64,000 nt of DNA from Oscheius tipulae (taxonomy: Eukaryota > Nematoda > Chromadorea > Rhabditida > Rhabditidae). The notes under the pieces are model-generated. The model saw only the letters and a list, made by a program, of their open reading frames with translations, searched no databases and was not told the DNA's origin. Within the stretch, counting starts at the first letter, position 1. Every line of letters starts with the position of its first letter. The stretch lies in NCBI GenBank assembly GCA_037178975.1, contig JASJZH010000005.1, positions 3,410,001-3,474,000 of the forward strand, in the 5' to 3' direction. This document shows positions 26,410 to 39,500 of the stretch, in pieces. Both the position numbers and the translations under genes were made by a program.

Positions 26410-26447
26410 CTTCCACTAGTTCGGGCCAAGGCCCGAACTAGTGGAAG
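26410..26447. repeat. Perfect 18-bp inverted repeat with 2-base loop
   Basis: CTTCCACTAGTTCGGGCC is followed by AA and then its exact reverse complement. Weaker complementarity continues a few bases outward. Such a palindrome would extrude as a cruciform or fold into a long hairpin RNA. No neighbouring element explains it. Confidence 0.92.
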
Positions 26448-28555
26448 GTCTTGAAATTGACTTTACTTGTGGGATGAGAACTCTTTGTATCGAGCTTTTG
26501 GTACCTTTTGGGAACACTTTGTCCTCTGAACCGTATACAGTCTGTAATCACCGAGAAAAGACTAGGTTGAACGATTTGTTAGTCCCAAGACCACTGACAG
26601 TAGTCCTTTGAAAGACATTTTGGTAGACAGCTTGCACCAATCGTGCTTTTTTAAATTTGGATTCCACCCAGACAATGATCACAGCGTTTCAGCATTTGAT
26701 ACTCAGTAAAGCGTCGGATAAAAATGGCGGGAAAAGTCAGAGTCTAAGAACATTTGCATTTAAAAGGTCGGATCCGATAAAGGGACTGATCATACTTGGG
26801 TCAAATTTTACTCGACAGTTTTGCTCATATCCTGTACTGAAGTTTTGGCCATCTACCCTCACTGGTCCTTTTCAGAAGTCGCCTTATGTCTGCCCACTTG
26901 TTTTTCTTTCTCTCTCTCTCTCTCTCCCTAATCCCCGTCATATCCCAATTACAAAAATAATTCCTCGTCTAATCCCATTGCTCTCACCCTCGTAGTACAC
27001 CTACCGTACCAATTTGCAAGCTTAGTTAGAGCCGCTTGAAAAGTGTGACTGTCCCCACACGTGTTGCTATTTTTGCCCCGAACGAGGTTGGCACTAATTT
27101 GACCTTGTTAAGCTTGTCACATGAGTCAGGAGTGGAAGTCATCCCTGTGGTAGCGGCTACGAGGAACTTCCTTTTTTTTCGAGAGAGAGCCAACTACTCA
27201 CATTCTGTCAGCTCGTATCCGTTTCCGTCTTCTCCGTTTTCTCTCTGCTCAGGAAAACATTGCAAGCCCCAAATACTCTGTCTCATGATTACAGACACGA
27301 TTAGTCACGGAATAACATAATGTCCGAATTATTTAGAAGGATAAAGAGATGAGAAGGACAGTTTGCGAGAAAAGTGGACACGCAAAGAGGTTATTCTCGC
27401 TATTGCGCTCAAGTGCCCAAAGTTGGTCCCCACAGTTCAAAAAATTTGGGGGGGAAGGAAACGCCAAAAAAGTTGATAAAAATAAAAAAGTTAATGCAAA
27501 AGAACCCCGCGGAGCATGAATAATAGCAGAAATTGCAGAGATAGTGGAAAATTCCTATGTTGAAACAGCAACGGTAAATCTCCTAGATTTCGGTATCATT
27601 TTCACATTCTAGGGCTTCACGCTGAATTCAATAAACAGTTAGAATCTCTAAAAATGACTGAATTACGTCAGAAAACCCAATTTTGGGTGACTTCGTAAAA
27701 GCGCGGCAAAAATTCAAACGAAGGGGCTGTCTGCCAAACTCAGAAATTATTATCAGTTATCAAGAATGGCTAGAAATAGCTAAATTTTGTTTTTTATAGC
27801 TTTAAACATATTTTTAAAGCCCAATTCTATTTCATTCTCTTTTTTACAGATTACCATTTTCGTTACAGGACCTATATATTTTGAACTGACTGAAATCACA
27901 GCCCCATTGCCTCTTTCTGACTGTTTTCGTGAAGCCTCTTTATATTTATCTTGGTGTCCATTACAGGGGCCCACGCGACCCTGAACGTCTCTTTCTCTCT
28001 TTTCTGACTCTCAGAGAATCTTCCGTGTCCTATTCCCTTATTCAGAAGACGTTCTCATAAATTCTGATGGAATCGCAGTCTGGTATCCAGATATTTATGA
28101 GCAGCTGCGATTAGGGGCAAAGAATCACATACTCGTATCTATCTCGACCCACGCGTGACGTGTCTCGGGAAGAAGATTTTCTCATTCTTATTTTGGTCCT
28201 GTTCACTGAGATGTAATGTAAAAGTTTGTTTTTCTTACCTGGCCCTCTGGTCACAAAGAGTCTCTCTACGTGTCTGTTTTTGAAACCTCCAGTGTCATAT
28301 CGCCCCGAGTCTCTAGCTCTCTAATTAGCGAAACCTCACGTCCCTCCGGCCATAGAGTAGTTTCGCTCTTCTTCGTACTTCCCGTTATTTTGAGAATGAG
28401 ACACACTCAAAAAGGGCATTCTCGGCTGCACTTAAAAGAACTCAGAAACCTGATCTTCTAAGGCTATTCAAACACACACAACTTGATGAGAACACCTAAT
28501 ATCTGGGCACACTATTCAGGACCTCTCTTCGTTGTCAAACATGTAGCTCCCAACT

Positions 28556-28613
28556 TTGTGATGTACTACAAAGCTGTAGAGCAGATCAATATCTACATCT
28601 TGTCAGAACATAA
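28556..28613. repeat. Foldback repeat, copy 3
   Basis: GATGTACTACAAAGCTGTAGAGCAGATC followed by ATCTACATCTTGTCAGAAC. It is a member of the TCTACAACTTTGTAGAAC family and lies about 190 bases from another copy. Confidence 0.6.
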
Positions 28614-28747
28614 AGCTTGAAACTCAATGAATAACGTCCTAGCAGGTCGCGCAAAGCTCACGAATGAGATAGTACGGGTGGCACCCATTGGCTCGAAGTA
28701 CTGATTTTGTGAGCCTATTTTCAGGATGAAAATCGAACTTTCATTTC

Positions 28748-28800
28748 TATGATATTTTACAAAGTTGTAGATCAGACCAAAACCTACAACTTTTCAGAAC
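28748..28800. repeat. Foldback repeat, copy 4
   Basis: ATGATATTTTACAAAGTTGTAG plus ATCAGACCAAAACCTACAACTTTTCAGAAC. The same left and right halves are clearly recognisable. Confidence 0.65.
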
Positions 28801-30342
28801 AATCAGTTTTGGACCTGGAACTGGGCGGATAGCCCCAGGTTCAATTCCCACTCAGCGCGCCAGACTATCCTTTGAATCTCTTCCCTGGGTCCTCAGAAAA
28901 AATTACAAAAACTGTCAAAAACATGTTGATTGAATCTGTTTTTCATCTAATCAAAATGGGTCTTTTCATTTCGGATGACACTCGCCTATTGCCGATAAGT
29001 CAACTGTATAAAATATGTTATGCCGGTAGTCCTCTTAGTCTTCAGTCCCGCGTGTGATTACTTGTTTTCGCGCCTTTTTGAACTCGCCTACAGTTTTCAA
29101 ACTGGACTTGTGACCCTCTTTTCAAAACTAATGATTTCGTACGTGAGTCTCTAATTGGACTCTCTTCATCGCCCTCCTATTTTGACTGAGTCTTTGAATT
29201 CCAGTCTGATTTATTATTATTCGCTCCCAATGAGAAAAAAAAACTCAGAGATCGACGGAAAATTATACATATACTTGTTAGGGATGAGGTCTCTGAGCAG
29301 GCTCTGACCAATAAGTACACCTACCTATCCTACGCAAAATATTGTCTTGTTTTTGGGAGAGACATGAGGAAATGTTTATCATTTCCTCGTTAGAGACATA
29401 TGGTAGTCTAATAGGGTTAATGGCATCGACTTAAGCGCGTATTTCCGCGTTGTGAATGACTGAAATACAAAAGATGAGGGGTTTCGTCGCAGGACCTACC
29501 GCATTGAATAGTTTTTTCTTGTCGCCAATTTGAAATATGTAGGGCTTTTTTGCTGTACTGTAGCTTACTGTAGATTACTGTATCTGCAGTTTCCTAGCAT
29601 ATGATCCTCAGCCACCATAATCCTGGCACTTCGATATAATTTGCGATTTCGGATTACTGTAGCTGAAAACTATATACCTATTTTTAAGTGGACGTAGAGT
29701 CCACGTACAGAGAATTCTCTCCATGTCCTCTCACTCGAAAAACGTCAGTTGTGTGACAATTGGCCATTATGTCCATTAGAATCGCTTCATTAGGCTGTGA
29801 AAGTGTTCTTCTCTCGATTTAGCTCATCAAAAATGGCCTCTCCTCCTCTTCGCCATATTTTTCCCCAACCGACCGACCACACAATCGCATTATTCGGAGC
29901 GACAGCGCGCCTGGTCCCAAAGTCAAGTGTCGCACCTGTCCACTCACTCCGCTCATTCGATTTTAGTTTATTAAAAAATGTTTCATTTTGCCCGAAGAGC
30001 AATAGGGTCCAATCGCTGTTTTCCGCTCCTGATTCACAGATTGCATGTTTTTGGAAAAGGAGATCCGTTTCCGCTTCCCACGTCTCCTTTACCGTACACC
30101 TACACTGAAATTATTGTAGTTTCCCGCTAGAAACTGGACTGCTGGAATAGGCTTGCAATTCTTTAAAAGTTGCTCAAGCTCGAGCTTCAGCCATTTCGCG
30201 CCAGTTTAGACTCAAACCACTTGGCTGAGTATCCAATGCTGTCACTGTATACGGGTCCTGCAGCGAATAGTTTAAAAGGTCTGTAAGTTAAAAACATTTC
30301 CTTCCAAAAGAAAGCTTTTATTGTGTTCACTCCTACAGCCCA

Positions 30343-30395
30343 ATATTAGAGAAGAGAGTCTAAAAAATAGAAGGGTATTACTGACGCAATGGGTG
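30343..30395 (+). repeat. 53-bp direct repeat, copy 1
   Basis: The unit runs from ATATTAGAGAAGAGAGTC to CTGACGCAATGGGTG and matches 31468-31520 with three substitutions and no gaps. The flanks do not match. Confidence 0.85.
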
Positions 30396-31467
30396 ATCAT
30401 TTTGATGTGCATTTCCATTTGAAAAAGTCCTGCAGACACCAGTCATTTGTCGCCCCTTCCGCCCCCAGTTCTGATCCTCCCGCCCTTGTAAAGACTGATT
30501 TATTGAGGGCTCCCCATTTGAAAGAGGAGATACAATTAGGATTCCAAGTCCCTCTCCTTTGTGTTTACTCTGAAGAAGTAGGGCATCAAACATTCTCTCT
30601 CTAAAAATGGTCGTGTTCCAATCAAGCAGACTCCAAAAACAAACTCGCACTCTCGCCCGCTTCCTCCTTTTTGCTCCAGTCTGAAAACTTCCAAATTTTT
30701 GTTCTTTCGAACCAAATAAGTTAATTATTCTTGATCACTGGTGCAGTATTGTTTACCGCTACTACTGCAACAGATGGAAAGATAATATGCGGATATTGTT
30801 TTCGTGTTCGTTCAGCTGTTTCCCCCATCTTGGGATTAATTCTGCAGTCTCCTTGTTCTAGAATTAGCATTTAGTTGAGAGGGTCTTGTTCTGGAAGGGC
30901 AGCATCATACATTGGATCTTAGAGTTCTAATGACAGAAAAACAATATTCCAGCTGGGTTAGCCTTCAACTCCTTTCTCATCGCTTGAGATCACTGTGAGC
31001 GTTGATAGAACTTGCCATGCTCAGACAGAATCTGAGATGGTTGTGACAGACTAACAGTCGAACGTTTGTATTTTACTTAACCCGAGTCTAGTTTAGCCGA
31101 TTTCTAGCTAATTATTTACCTGGTACATGGTCGGTGTTGACCGAGAGCTATCCCAGATGTATCGGGAACTCGGGTTCATGCTTATTCTACCCACTTGTTA
31201 CCTGGCAGAGCCAGTCACCACGATTTGTCTACCACGATTTGTCAATTGATTGGAAAAGAGATAGCACACTTCCAATACATTTGTAGAAACCATACTGTTT
31301 TCCATTATTGCTTACTTTCCCCTAGACAACTGTGCCCCTTGGTCTTTATCTTCCTGACCTCTCTCTCCGGCTAAAAAGAGCGTAGCTTCCGGATTGTTTC
31401 GGTCGACTGGCTCCTCTCATTCACACGCTTCTCTGACGAAAACATCCATTTAAATTGTCTGATTCAC

Positions 31468-31520
31468 ATATTAGGGAAGAGAGTCTAAAAGATAGAAGGG
31501 TACTACTGACGCAATGGGTG
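31468..31520 (+). repeat. 53-bp direct repeat, copy 2
   Basis: Second copy of the 30343-30395 unit, 1.1 kb downstream in the same orientation and about 190 bases before the GPCR start exon. Confidence 0.85.
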
Positions 31521-31711
31521 GGCTCGCTGTTATTAGTCTTGTTATCTCCCCTTCCAGTACAAATTGTAGCGTTACCGATCGTTGAAACATCAGCCCGGTT
31601 TCTATCCCCATCTAGTTAACCGCATTCTTCTCATTTCCCCGATATTTCCTCTGAACATGCGGGGATTCCACGAAAAGCTCAGCCTCGGAATAACTCACCT
31701 TTCATTTCAGC

Positions 31712-34700
31712 ATGTCCAATGACTCGGAATGTCTCAATCTCAACGAGGAGTTATGGTTTTTTCGAGGCGATTACACTACAAGAGTTGGTTTAGCTTAGTT
31801 TCGATTCACGAAATCCTTTCAGCCACCGACAATGGCCATCTTCGGACTCTTCTACGCTATGATAATCGTCTGCGGAGTCATCGGAAACACATGCGTCATA
31901 CTGGCCATTACGAGAAACAAGTAAGTTTTCTTGAAAGTCAGGAATCCTTTTGCAAGAGACCAATCAAAGACATGTGGGGTGAGATTCGTGGAAATGACGA
32001 GATATTACGGAGATTTGCAATGGCTTCCGGAACTAGAGAGTCTTGAGGTCATTACAGGGAATCCTCATTGTAACTAGGGACTGTTCAAAGTTTACTGATC
32101 GTTGATAACTTCGAGAGGGAAGGTGAACATTATGGATTCAATACATCGCAATTACTGCCAAGGGTCAAACATTTGGCATGAAACCATATAAAATTTAATC
32201 ACTAAGCTTTGAATAAGGAATAAGGTAATCATGTGGAATTTTCCTAGTAACTGTAGCTTCAAAGGATGAGAATGGCTGTGTAGTCTTGGTCTTGAAGCGG
32301 TCATAAAAGATCTAAATATTATGTACTAGCATATGGTAACCTCAAAAAGTTCAAACAAGACTTGGGGTGTAACAAAGAGGTGTTAGGATCCGTATTCTGA
32401 TGTGCTATAGTCATGGTACAATATTCTGTATAAAAAATCTTTTACAGAACACTCCAAACCGTGCCGAACATGTTCATCCTCTCTCTTAGCTGTTCTGACA
32501 TTGTCGTCTGCTGCATCTCTGCCACCATCACCCCCATCACTGCCTTCCGAAAAGAATGGATTTTCGGAGCTGCTCTGTGTCGGATAGCTCCATTCATTGC
32601 GGGCATCTCGCTATGTTTCTCTACCTTCACTCTGACAGCAATCTCCATCGATCGGTACATGTTGATCCGGTTCCCGATGAAGAAACCACTGTCACATCTT
32701 CAGGCGATGATGGTCATCGGGGTACAACTGTTTTGGTAGTCAAGGCAAAAATCTTTTCAGTTCATCTGTCTTCTGGCCGCTTCCATCTCATCTCCAATCA
32801 TGTTCAAACAAAAACTCGGTCCTTTCGCCAACTTCTGCGGAGAATACTGTACCGAGGACTGGAGCGGGAATGAGAATCAGAGACGGATGTATGGTACAGC
32901 TCTGGTCTGTGTCCAGTTGGTCGTCCCCCTGATCATTATCTGCATATCCTATACTGCCATCTCTCTAAGAATAGGACAAAGTATGATCCTCAAGGGAGCC
33001 AAGAAGCAGAACAATGATAATTGGGAGGTAGCCGAGAGTGAAAGGCTCCTGAAAACAAACAAAATTGCAGGTCCAGTTGACTGACCAGCAAAGGATGGCT
33101 GTCCGAAGGAAGCAGAGAACAAACAGAATGTTGATTGGGATGGTCGTCGCCTTTTCTTTGAGGTAAGAGCGATTCGTTCTAGACCCAGCCGTTTGAACAC
33201 TTGATACATAGACCGGCCCCACATTTCCAGTCCAAAAAGGCATTTTTCAGTTTAATGATTTTCTAGAAAGTTGTAATTGTTGATTTTGCCTACAACTTTG
33301 TAGTACATCGCGGAATTGGAAAATCACATCTGGGGGCCGATATGACGCTGAGAAAGTCTTCGCCTCAAATCAATGTTTTCTGATCTTACGATCTCAGCGG
33401 GCCCACTCGTGGCTCTGTGAGATGGTGAGATTAGTAGACATCAGATGTGAAACTTGGTGCCAGTTCTACGTCATTTTGCAAACATTTTCCAGCTTCACAA
33501 TGTACTGCAAAGGTGTTGATTTTGTCCTGATCTACAACTTTGTAGAACATCACACAACGAGAAACTACGCCTTGAACCTGAAAATAGGCTCTGAAATGAT
33601 GGCGGTCTTTTGATAGGGAAATAACGCTCTCGGAAAGAAGGGAGACAGTCACTGCATGGGTCAAATGTCATTTTTCCAGTTGGATCTGGTCGGTCTCCTT
33701 CAACGTCCTCCGCGACTACGACTACCTCCCTGAATGTGTCAAAGAGCAAGAGTATCTCTTCGGAATCGCCACTCACTGCGTCGCCATGACCTCAACAGTA
33801 AACCTCTTCTATAATACCCAAAATAAACCCTTATCAGGTCTGGAACCCCCTGCTCTACGCCATGCTCAATCTCCAACTCCGAGCTGCTTTTGTGGATCTG
33901 ATGCCCGAATGTCTGCGCCAGTACTTTGGAATGACGCAGGAGAAGAGCTCCCCGCTGATCGGGGAGACAGCTTCGCGACTAACGCACACAAAGTACGGTG
34001 CTAATGGATCTACGCAGACGCAGGTAACGGGGAAACATTGTGTCGCACGTGACTTCTACCTCTACTATTTTTCTCTTCTTCTGAACACGAAGCACTCCAA
34101 AGAACGAGAGAGAATGCCGGCCAAGGGACACCTAGAGCTGATATCTTTAGGATAGGAATGGTACTTTTGTGAGACACGGACAGCCCAAAGTATTCAAATC
34201 TCTGGTAATTACAAAGCTACTGTAGTTAGAGCTGCAAAGCAAAAGTTACTGTATGGAATTCCGGAACAAAAGTAACAAACAAAATTTTGTTTCAAAACAC
34301 TACAATTAGGCGCATATTTCGTATTGGCTACAGTACCTACTGAGCTTCGGTGGCAAGCTAAAAAGGTCGTCTGTGTATCATGAAAGAACCGATGAGAGCT
34401 ACTGACTAGAGAGATTTCCAAATCCTGACCAGTACTTGACTCTCTCCTGGTTACTGACCATGTCCAGTCAGATCCCTTATGAACTAACTTTTTCTTTTGA
34501 TAGACCAGTGACTCTCACCCTGTACTGTCTCGAGATTTCTTTCTCAACCATTCTACCCGTACCGTATCGAGAGTTATTTTCTAGATCGAAATCTCCTGAG
34601 AGTCCATCTCTCGACTACCTGACTAACGTAAAGTTTCATTCATTCCCTGTTACGACTTTTAACTTTACTCACCCAGACTGCAGTGGCGCTTACCCCTAGA

Positions 34701-36145
34701 AACCAATGAAAATGATCTAAATGACTCTTTTTAGACGTCCGATATGTCCATTCTGTCCTCTGCGGTAAGTTTTGTGCGGAACCCTTAGACAACTCACACA
34801 TTCATATAAGTGTTAGCCGTTCGTTGAGTGACTCCCGTTAGATTTCTTTCCCGTTTTCTTTCTCTTGGTGTCCCGAAAGAGCCGTGGCATGTAGGCATGT
34901 GGACAAGATCAGAGAGCATGTCTCGATTTCTCTTCTTCTCCTCTTCCACACTTCGAACGACGAGAAAGGGCACGTGCACGCAAGTTGCTCCGTTACTTCT
35001 TTTTATATTCTTACTATCGTTCGTTTTAACTTCTGAAGACGGGGACCGAACAGTTAGCAAATCGTTATAAGGTACAGGAAAACCTAAAAAGCATACGATA
35101 TACTGTAGCTGTCTTTCGACACCGACTGGTAAACACTGAGGCTTTAGTTATTGACAGATAGCACTACCAGAAGGTTAAAAGGAACTGTGAGCATGTTAAA
35201 GTGTGAGTCAGGTGATCGATCCATAGATTAGAGCCACGGTAAAAGATCACAAAGAACACTGTAACTGAGAATGTCATGTATACAGTGGTTACTTCAGCTT
35301 ATCCAAAGGCTACTTTTCTCGTGAGACAGCTGTTAGACTATAGCTTCTTCAGTTTTTCCCAGTACAAGCTAACAATTAATAACTCTCTCTACGGTAATAG
35401 TTACTCTTATCTCAGTCTCACTTGAGATTGTTCTCAATACAGTAACAATCTAATTCTTCAGAAGAAACTCTTAGTAGTCGATAGGAACGGGACAGGCAGC
35501 GGCCCTTGTCACAAGAGCTGCTTGTCACATCATGCTCTTACTAGGCTTCATATCCTGAAAATTTTTCTGACGAGGCTTAGAATACCGGCTAGTAAATCCA
35601 CAGACTCAAAAATTTACAGTTAGTAAGTCAAGTTAGCATGAGAGATAGACACTGTTCCGTCCCCTCAATGAAAAACCTTTCACAAGTTCGACTTCTTTTC
35701 CCAAATCTCCAAGCACCAATCTCAACCGAATCCCTTTCAGACCCTCCGGCCGGCTGCGATCACTGTTTCAACACGACCCAACGGTGGCCCAGCAGTCTCA
35801 GCTGTTGTAGACGAGTCCTCCTTGACCCTCTCCTCCCGTCCAATCAGTCGTGCCTCTTCACGTCTCAGTCAGCGCGGTAGCCGAAAGGTTTCAGCCATCA
35901 AAGTCTTCCTCCAGGTTAGTTTTCCTCCTTTCCCGCTAAAAAAAACAAGTTTCCAGAACATTCAAAACGACGACGAGCAGCTGCTGATCGACACGGATTC
36001 GAACAATTCCTCGGATTCACAGCCTCCGCTACTCGATTCTCCTCCCAGCTCGGAGGAGCTCCGTCGGAAGAGCACAGCCGGCTGTGTTCGTGTCTCCCGC
36101 AGCCCCGAATACTTTTCCATGCTCGTTCGTAACAGCTCCTTCTGA
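31712..36145 (+). CDS. Class A GPCR, neuropeptide (NPY/NPF-like) receptor family
   Basis: Nine exons: 31712-31783, 31823-31920, 32448-32721, 32761-32827 through 33027 (one exon, 32761-33027), 33071-33162, 33680-33797, 33838-34023, 35741-35914, 35957-36145, about 489 residues, all phases consistent. The start ATG lies one base after a TTTCATTTCAG acceptor. Seven membrane segments are visible. TM3 ends in D125-R126-Y127 followed by MLIRFP, TM7 carries NPLLY (N310 to Y314), and C101 can bridge to the ECL2 cysteines (FCGEYC). TM2 reads NMFILSLSCSDIVVC. These fit peptide-activated rhodopsin-class receptors of the nematode NPR type, at the plasma membrane. The last two exons encode a long Ser-rich cytoplasmic tail after a 1.7-kb intron; they join in phase but could belong to an isoform. 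The ligand cannot be told. Confidence 0.85.
33255..33310. repeat. Foldback repeat, copy 5 (in a GPCR intron)
   Basis: AATGATTTTCTAGAAAGTTGTAATTG followed by TTTTGCCTACAACTTTGTAGTACATCG, within the 518-base intron 33163-33679. Confidence 0.65.
33498..33550. repeat. Foldback repeat, copy 6 (in a GPCR intron)
   Basis: CAATGTACTGCAAAGGTGTTG followed by CTGATCTACAACTTTGTAGAACATC. This second copy in the same intron is the closest to the family consensus. Confidence 0.7.
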
Positions 36146-36572
36146 GTACTTATCATCTTTCCACGGTTTTGTATCATCTCCCTCCTTGCCTACGGGTCCC
36201 CCCAAGAATAATATTCCTATTGTGATCGTTACAAGAGATTAAATTTATGGTGAACGAATCCACTCCCACATGTCAAAGGGCATGGACACAGTTGGGAAGA
36301 AAGGGAGAGAAGGAAAATCGTTAATAAGGTAAGCTTACACAAAACGAGAAAAACCAACACATAGCTAAGTTCTTAGTCTAGAGAGATTCTGAATAGAGAG
36401 AGAAGGAGCACTCTGTGTGAAATTCGCAAGCAAAATTAGATCAGCAGCAGTAGGAAGTCAAGAAGCAGTTTGGGGGATTTTTGTACAGGAGAACTGGGAA
36501 AGGAGGAGGATAGGTACAGACACACGGGGTTAGAGACACTGGTCAGAGAGAGAAAAAAAAATGGGCAACGTG
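36146..36572. other. Convergent 3' UTR region of GPCR and ECT2
   Basis: 427 bases lie between the stop codons of two converging genes. An ATTAAA near 36239 on the plus strand may serve the GPCR. No clear minus-strand AATAAA was found for ECT2. Confidence 0.5.
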
Positions 36573-39500
36573 TCAATTCTCTTTGTTTTCTTCTTGGATG
36601 AATGGGGGACTCATCGGCGGACGGCGATGCATGATGCTCGGTCGACGGAACAGCGTGTCTGTCAGGTTCAAGTTCGAGAAACGGGATCTGAAATTGAGTA
36701 GAATTAGCAATTTTCTGCTCAACAGGTCGCATGCCTAAGCTCAAGTAGCAGATTAAACAAGGAGCGCGGCTTGTTACAAATACTCATTTTCAGCGTTTGT
36801 CACAGATGGCACAGTAGGTTAGAAAGTCGACTACGGACCAACAGGTCCCGGGTTCGGTCCCCGACTCCGATTTTCTCGACTTTCAACATCGGAAATTGAA
36901 CAAACCTGAGTCCACGTTTCGGAGTAATACATCCAGTTGCGTCGAGTAGGTCCGGTGAGCTGTGGGCGTCGATCCGTGGATGGGGATCATAGGCTGGCGT
37001 GTCGGGAGCTCTTCTCATCACTTCTTGTTCGAGTTGGGGTGAGGCTTCCACTAAAAAGGGTATTTTTTTTTTACATAAAAAGATGAAAACGGACTGATTT
37101 CGCGAAGATTGTTCCTGCTGGTCATCTTGGTCAAGCGACTGGCCACACTCATGCTCGCGCTGCTGATAGCCCTTCGGAGCATATTTCCGCCTCGGGACAT
37201 CGTCATATTCAGGGTCATGTTCTGGTTATTCTGTTGGGCGAGCCTAAATTACAATTTGTATGAAAAATAGACAAAAAAGACGAACTTTCTCAAGTACTTC
37301 TTCAGATCGCTGTCAATCTCCGATATTTGGAGGAGATCCGAGAGCGGGTAGGGACCGGGCTGCCGGACTGAGCGACCGAATTCCATCTGGACCTGCTGCT
37401 GGATGTGCTTGAAGAGCTCGTTCATCTGGGCCCGATTGCAGAGTGGATGGATGATCCATGTCAGATCCTGGCTTGTGTCCTCGCGTATCGTCAAAACCAT
37501 GATCGGGGTGGCCGTTTCGGACGGATTGTAGAGCAGCGGGCCACCGTTCGGATCGACATCGCGCAGCTCGCGAATCTCCCGGATGAACTGTATCGGAATG
37601 TGCTTTATGTACTTCAGCCTGAATTCTTATTTGAAGCGCTATTGAAAAGAGCCTACGGCTTTTTGTGAGTTTTTCTCAACGTGGACATGGATGCCTGTTT
37701 TTTGAGGCGACTCAAGGTGCCAGTCGGAGTCCGGGGCGGCAGGAGACTGCTCGGCGATGTGACTGTCGCGGTCGGTTCTCTTGTCTTGCAGACTACGATG
37801 ACATCGTGGAAACAGAGAATTCGGACGTCAGTCTTCGGCCATTTGACAAAATCCCCGGTCCCGATTATCGAGATGGCATCCATTTCGGCCATGAACTGAC
37901 GCCTGGAGCAGACGAGATGGTCCGGTACCTTGTCCATGTCGGTGAAACGGACCAGATGAGCAATCTTCTTGTCCGTGTTGAAGCGGACCGTGTTCGCGCG
38001 GCTAAATACGATTTTAGGGTTCGAAATGAAAGAAAAGCTCACTTCAAAACCTCCTGGATCGAGACGACAGCATCGCCAATCCTCTTGATCTGATCCTGCT
38101 TCGTCAGACGTTTTTGCAGTTCCTTCAGAAGTAGAGTGACGCTGGGAAGCCGCTGTACAGGCCGGATCAGAAGGTCAGTCAGTTTGTTGCGGTTGAACTG
38201 CGGATCCGACTCCATTCCCTAGATTTTGACTTCATTTCGAGAGAAATGGGACAAAACGAACTCTGATGAAGGCGTGGAACTTCATGCTCTTCTGGTCCGC
38301 GGCCTCGAAGGCCGCCTTGCCGTTCTCGTAGCTGTTGATGTATGGCGGATAGACGGCCAGCAGTCTCTTATTCTCATCAATCCAGATCTCGGCCAGCTGG
38401 TTCACGGTTTGCTTGTCGTTCAGGATCCTCTCGCGCGAGACGTTGCCCCTCGTGGCCCAGCTGTCCACATGTTTCTGAACCTTCTCAAGGATAGTCGAGT
38501 GCACGGCTATTATTGGCTGTATCCTGCCGAAAATCATCTAAATTTGAACTTTACATCATTTTAGGGGACAAGTACCTGTAAATCGGACTTGTTGATGATC
38601 TCCTCGCCGCAATTCGCGAGCCAGTCGGTCTCGATCATGTGCCGGAACTTCAGGGCCAGATTGAGTGCATTCACATAGTTCTTCTCCGTCTCCAGCAGCT
38701 CCATGATGACCTGTTGGCGCTTGTTGTAGCCGGCAGAGGGACTTTTTGGTGTGACGGGCGTGTTCGGAGTGTGAGCTGTCGGAGAGAGCATCTGTGTGTC
38801 GAGATCATCGCTGGAGAAGTCGTCGGAGCCTTCTGAAGGGGAAATTTTGTTATAAAAAAAAACTCAAAACTAGCTCCTCATGTAAAAAAAACCGGGTAGG
38901 ATAGCGATAGTCCCATATATGTGCATTAAATAAACTATATATGTATACAAATAGAGTACATAGGACTGTCGTCGCCTAAAAGAAACGAATAAACGCACTG
39001 CTTCGCTCGCAGTCGGCCAGACTGTCCTTTGACTGGGTTCTCGTGTGATGGCTGACGTCGCAGAGCTGGGGGAAGTCGAGCAGCGAGTAGTCACCCTCCG
39101 ATAGACAGCGATTCAGGTTTATCGACTGCCAGAGCCACTAAATTTCTTGATTTATCCAAAAATGGGGTAGATGACCAACATTGTCTGTCACGGCGATTTG
39201 GTTCTCTCCAAGCTTCAGCTCGGCCAGCTGCTCGCTGGCCTTGGGCATGCACACGATGTGGGTGGCTCTGTCGCATCTGTAGAGCACGACACCGCCTGAA
39301 AATTTTGACTCAATAAAGTCTTTAGGCAGCACGAACCATTGTTCTCGACACTTTTGGCCATATCCTCGACTTCGGACTGCGCGAAGCCGACAAAGGCTAT
39401 CTGGAGCCCTTGGAAGACGTACATCGCGTAATGTTCCAGCTGAAACTCTTTGAATACCTCAAAAGAGATGAAAATTCATACCAAACGCGGATCGAGGACG

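Larger units (their letters stand above)
12368..31710. other. Gene-poor region of about 19 kb
   Basis: No convincing coding exon was found on either strand. The longest chance frames (20042-20551 plus, 24497-24907 minus) have no motif and no supporting splice pattern. The region contains CT-rich tracts, foldback repeats around 17410, 25610, 28560 and 28750, a strong palindrome at 26410-26447, clusters of CTACAGTA-like words around 29550-29660, and two copies of a 53-bp repeat. Distal regulatory sequence or 5' UTR exons of the GPCR gene could lie here. A non-coding RNA gene cannot be excluded. Confidence 0.45.

Noticed and set aside
28819-28862. tRNA 3'-half-like sequence (CCAGGTTCAATTCCC...)
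   Set aside because: Only a T-arm-like segment is present; upstream bases belong to a foldback repeat and no D arm or acceptor stem can be formed.
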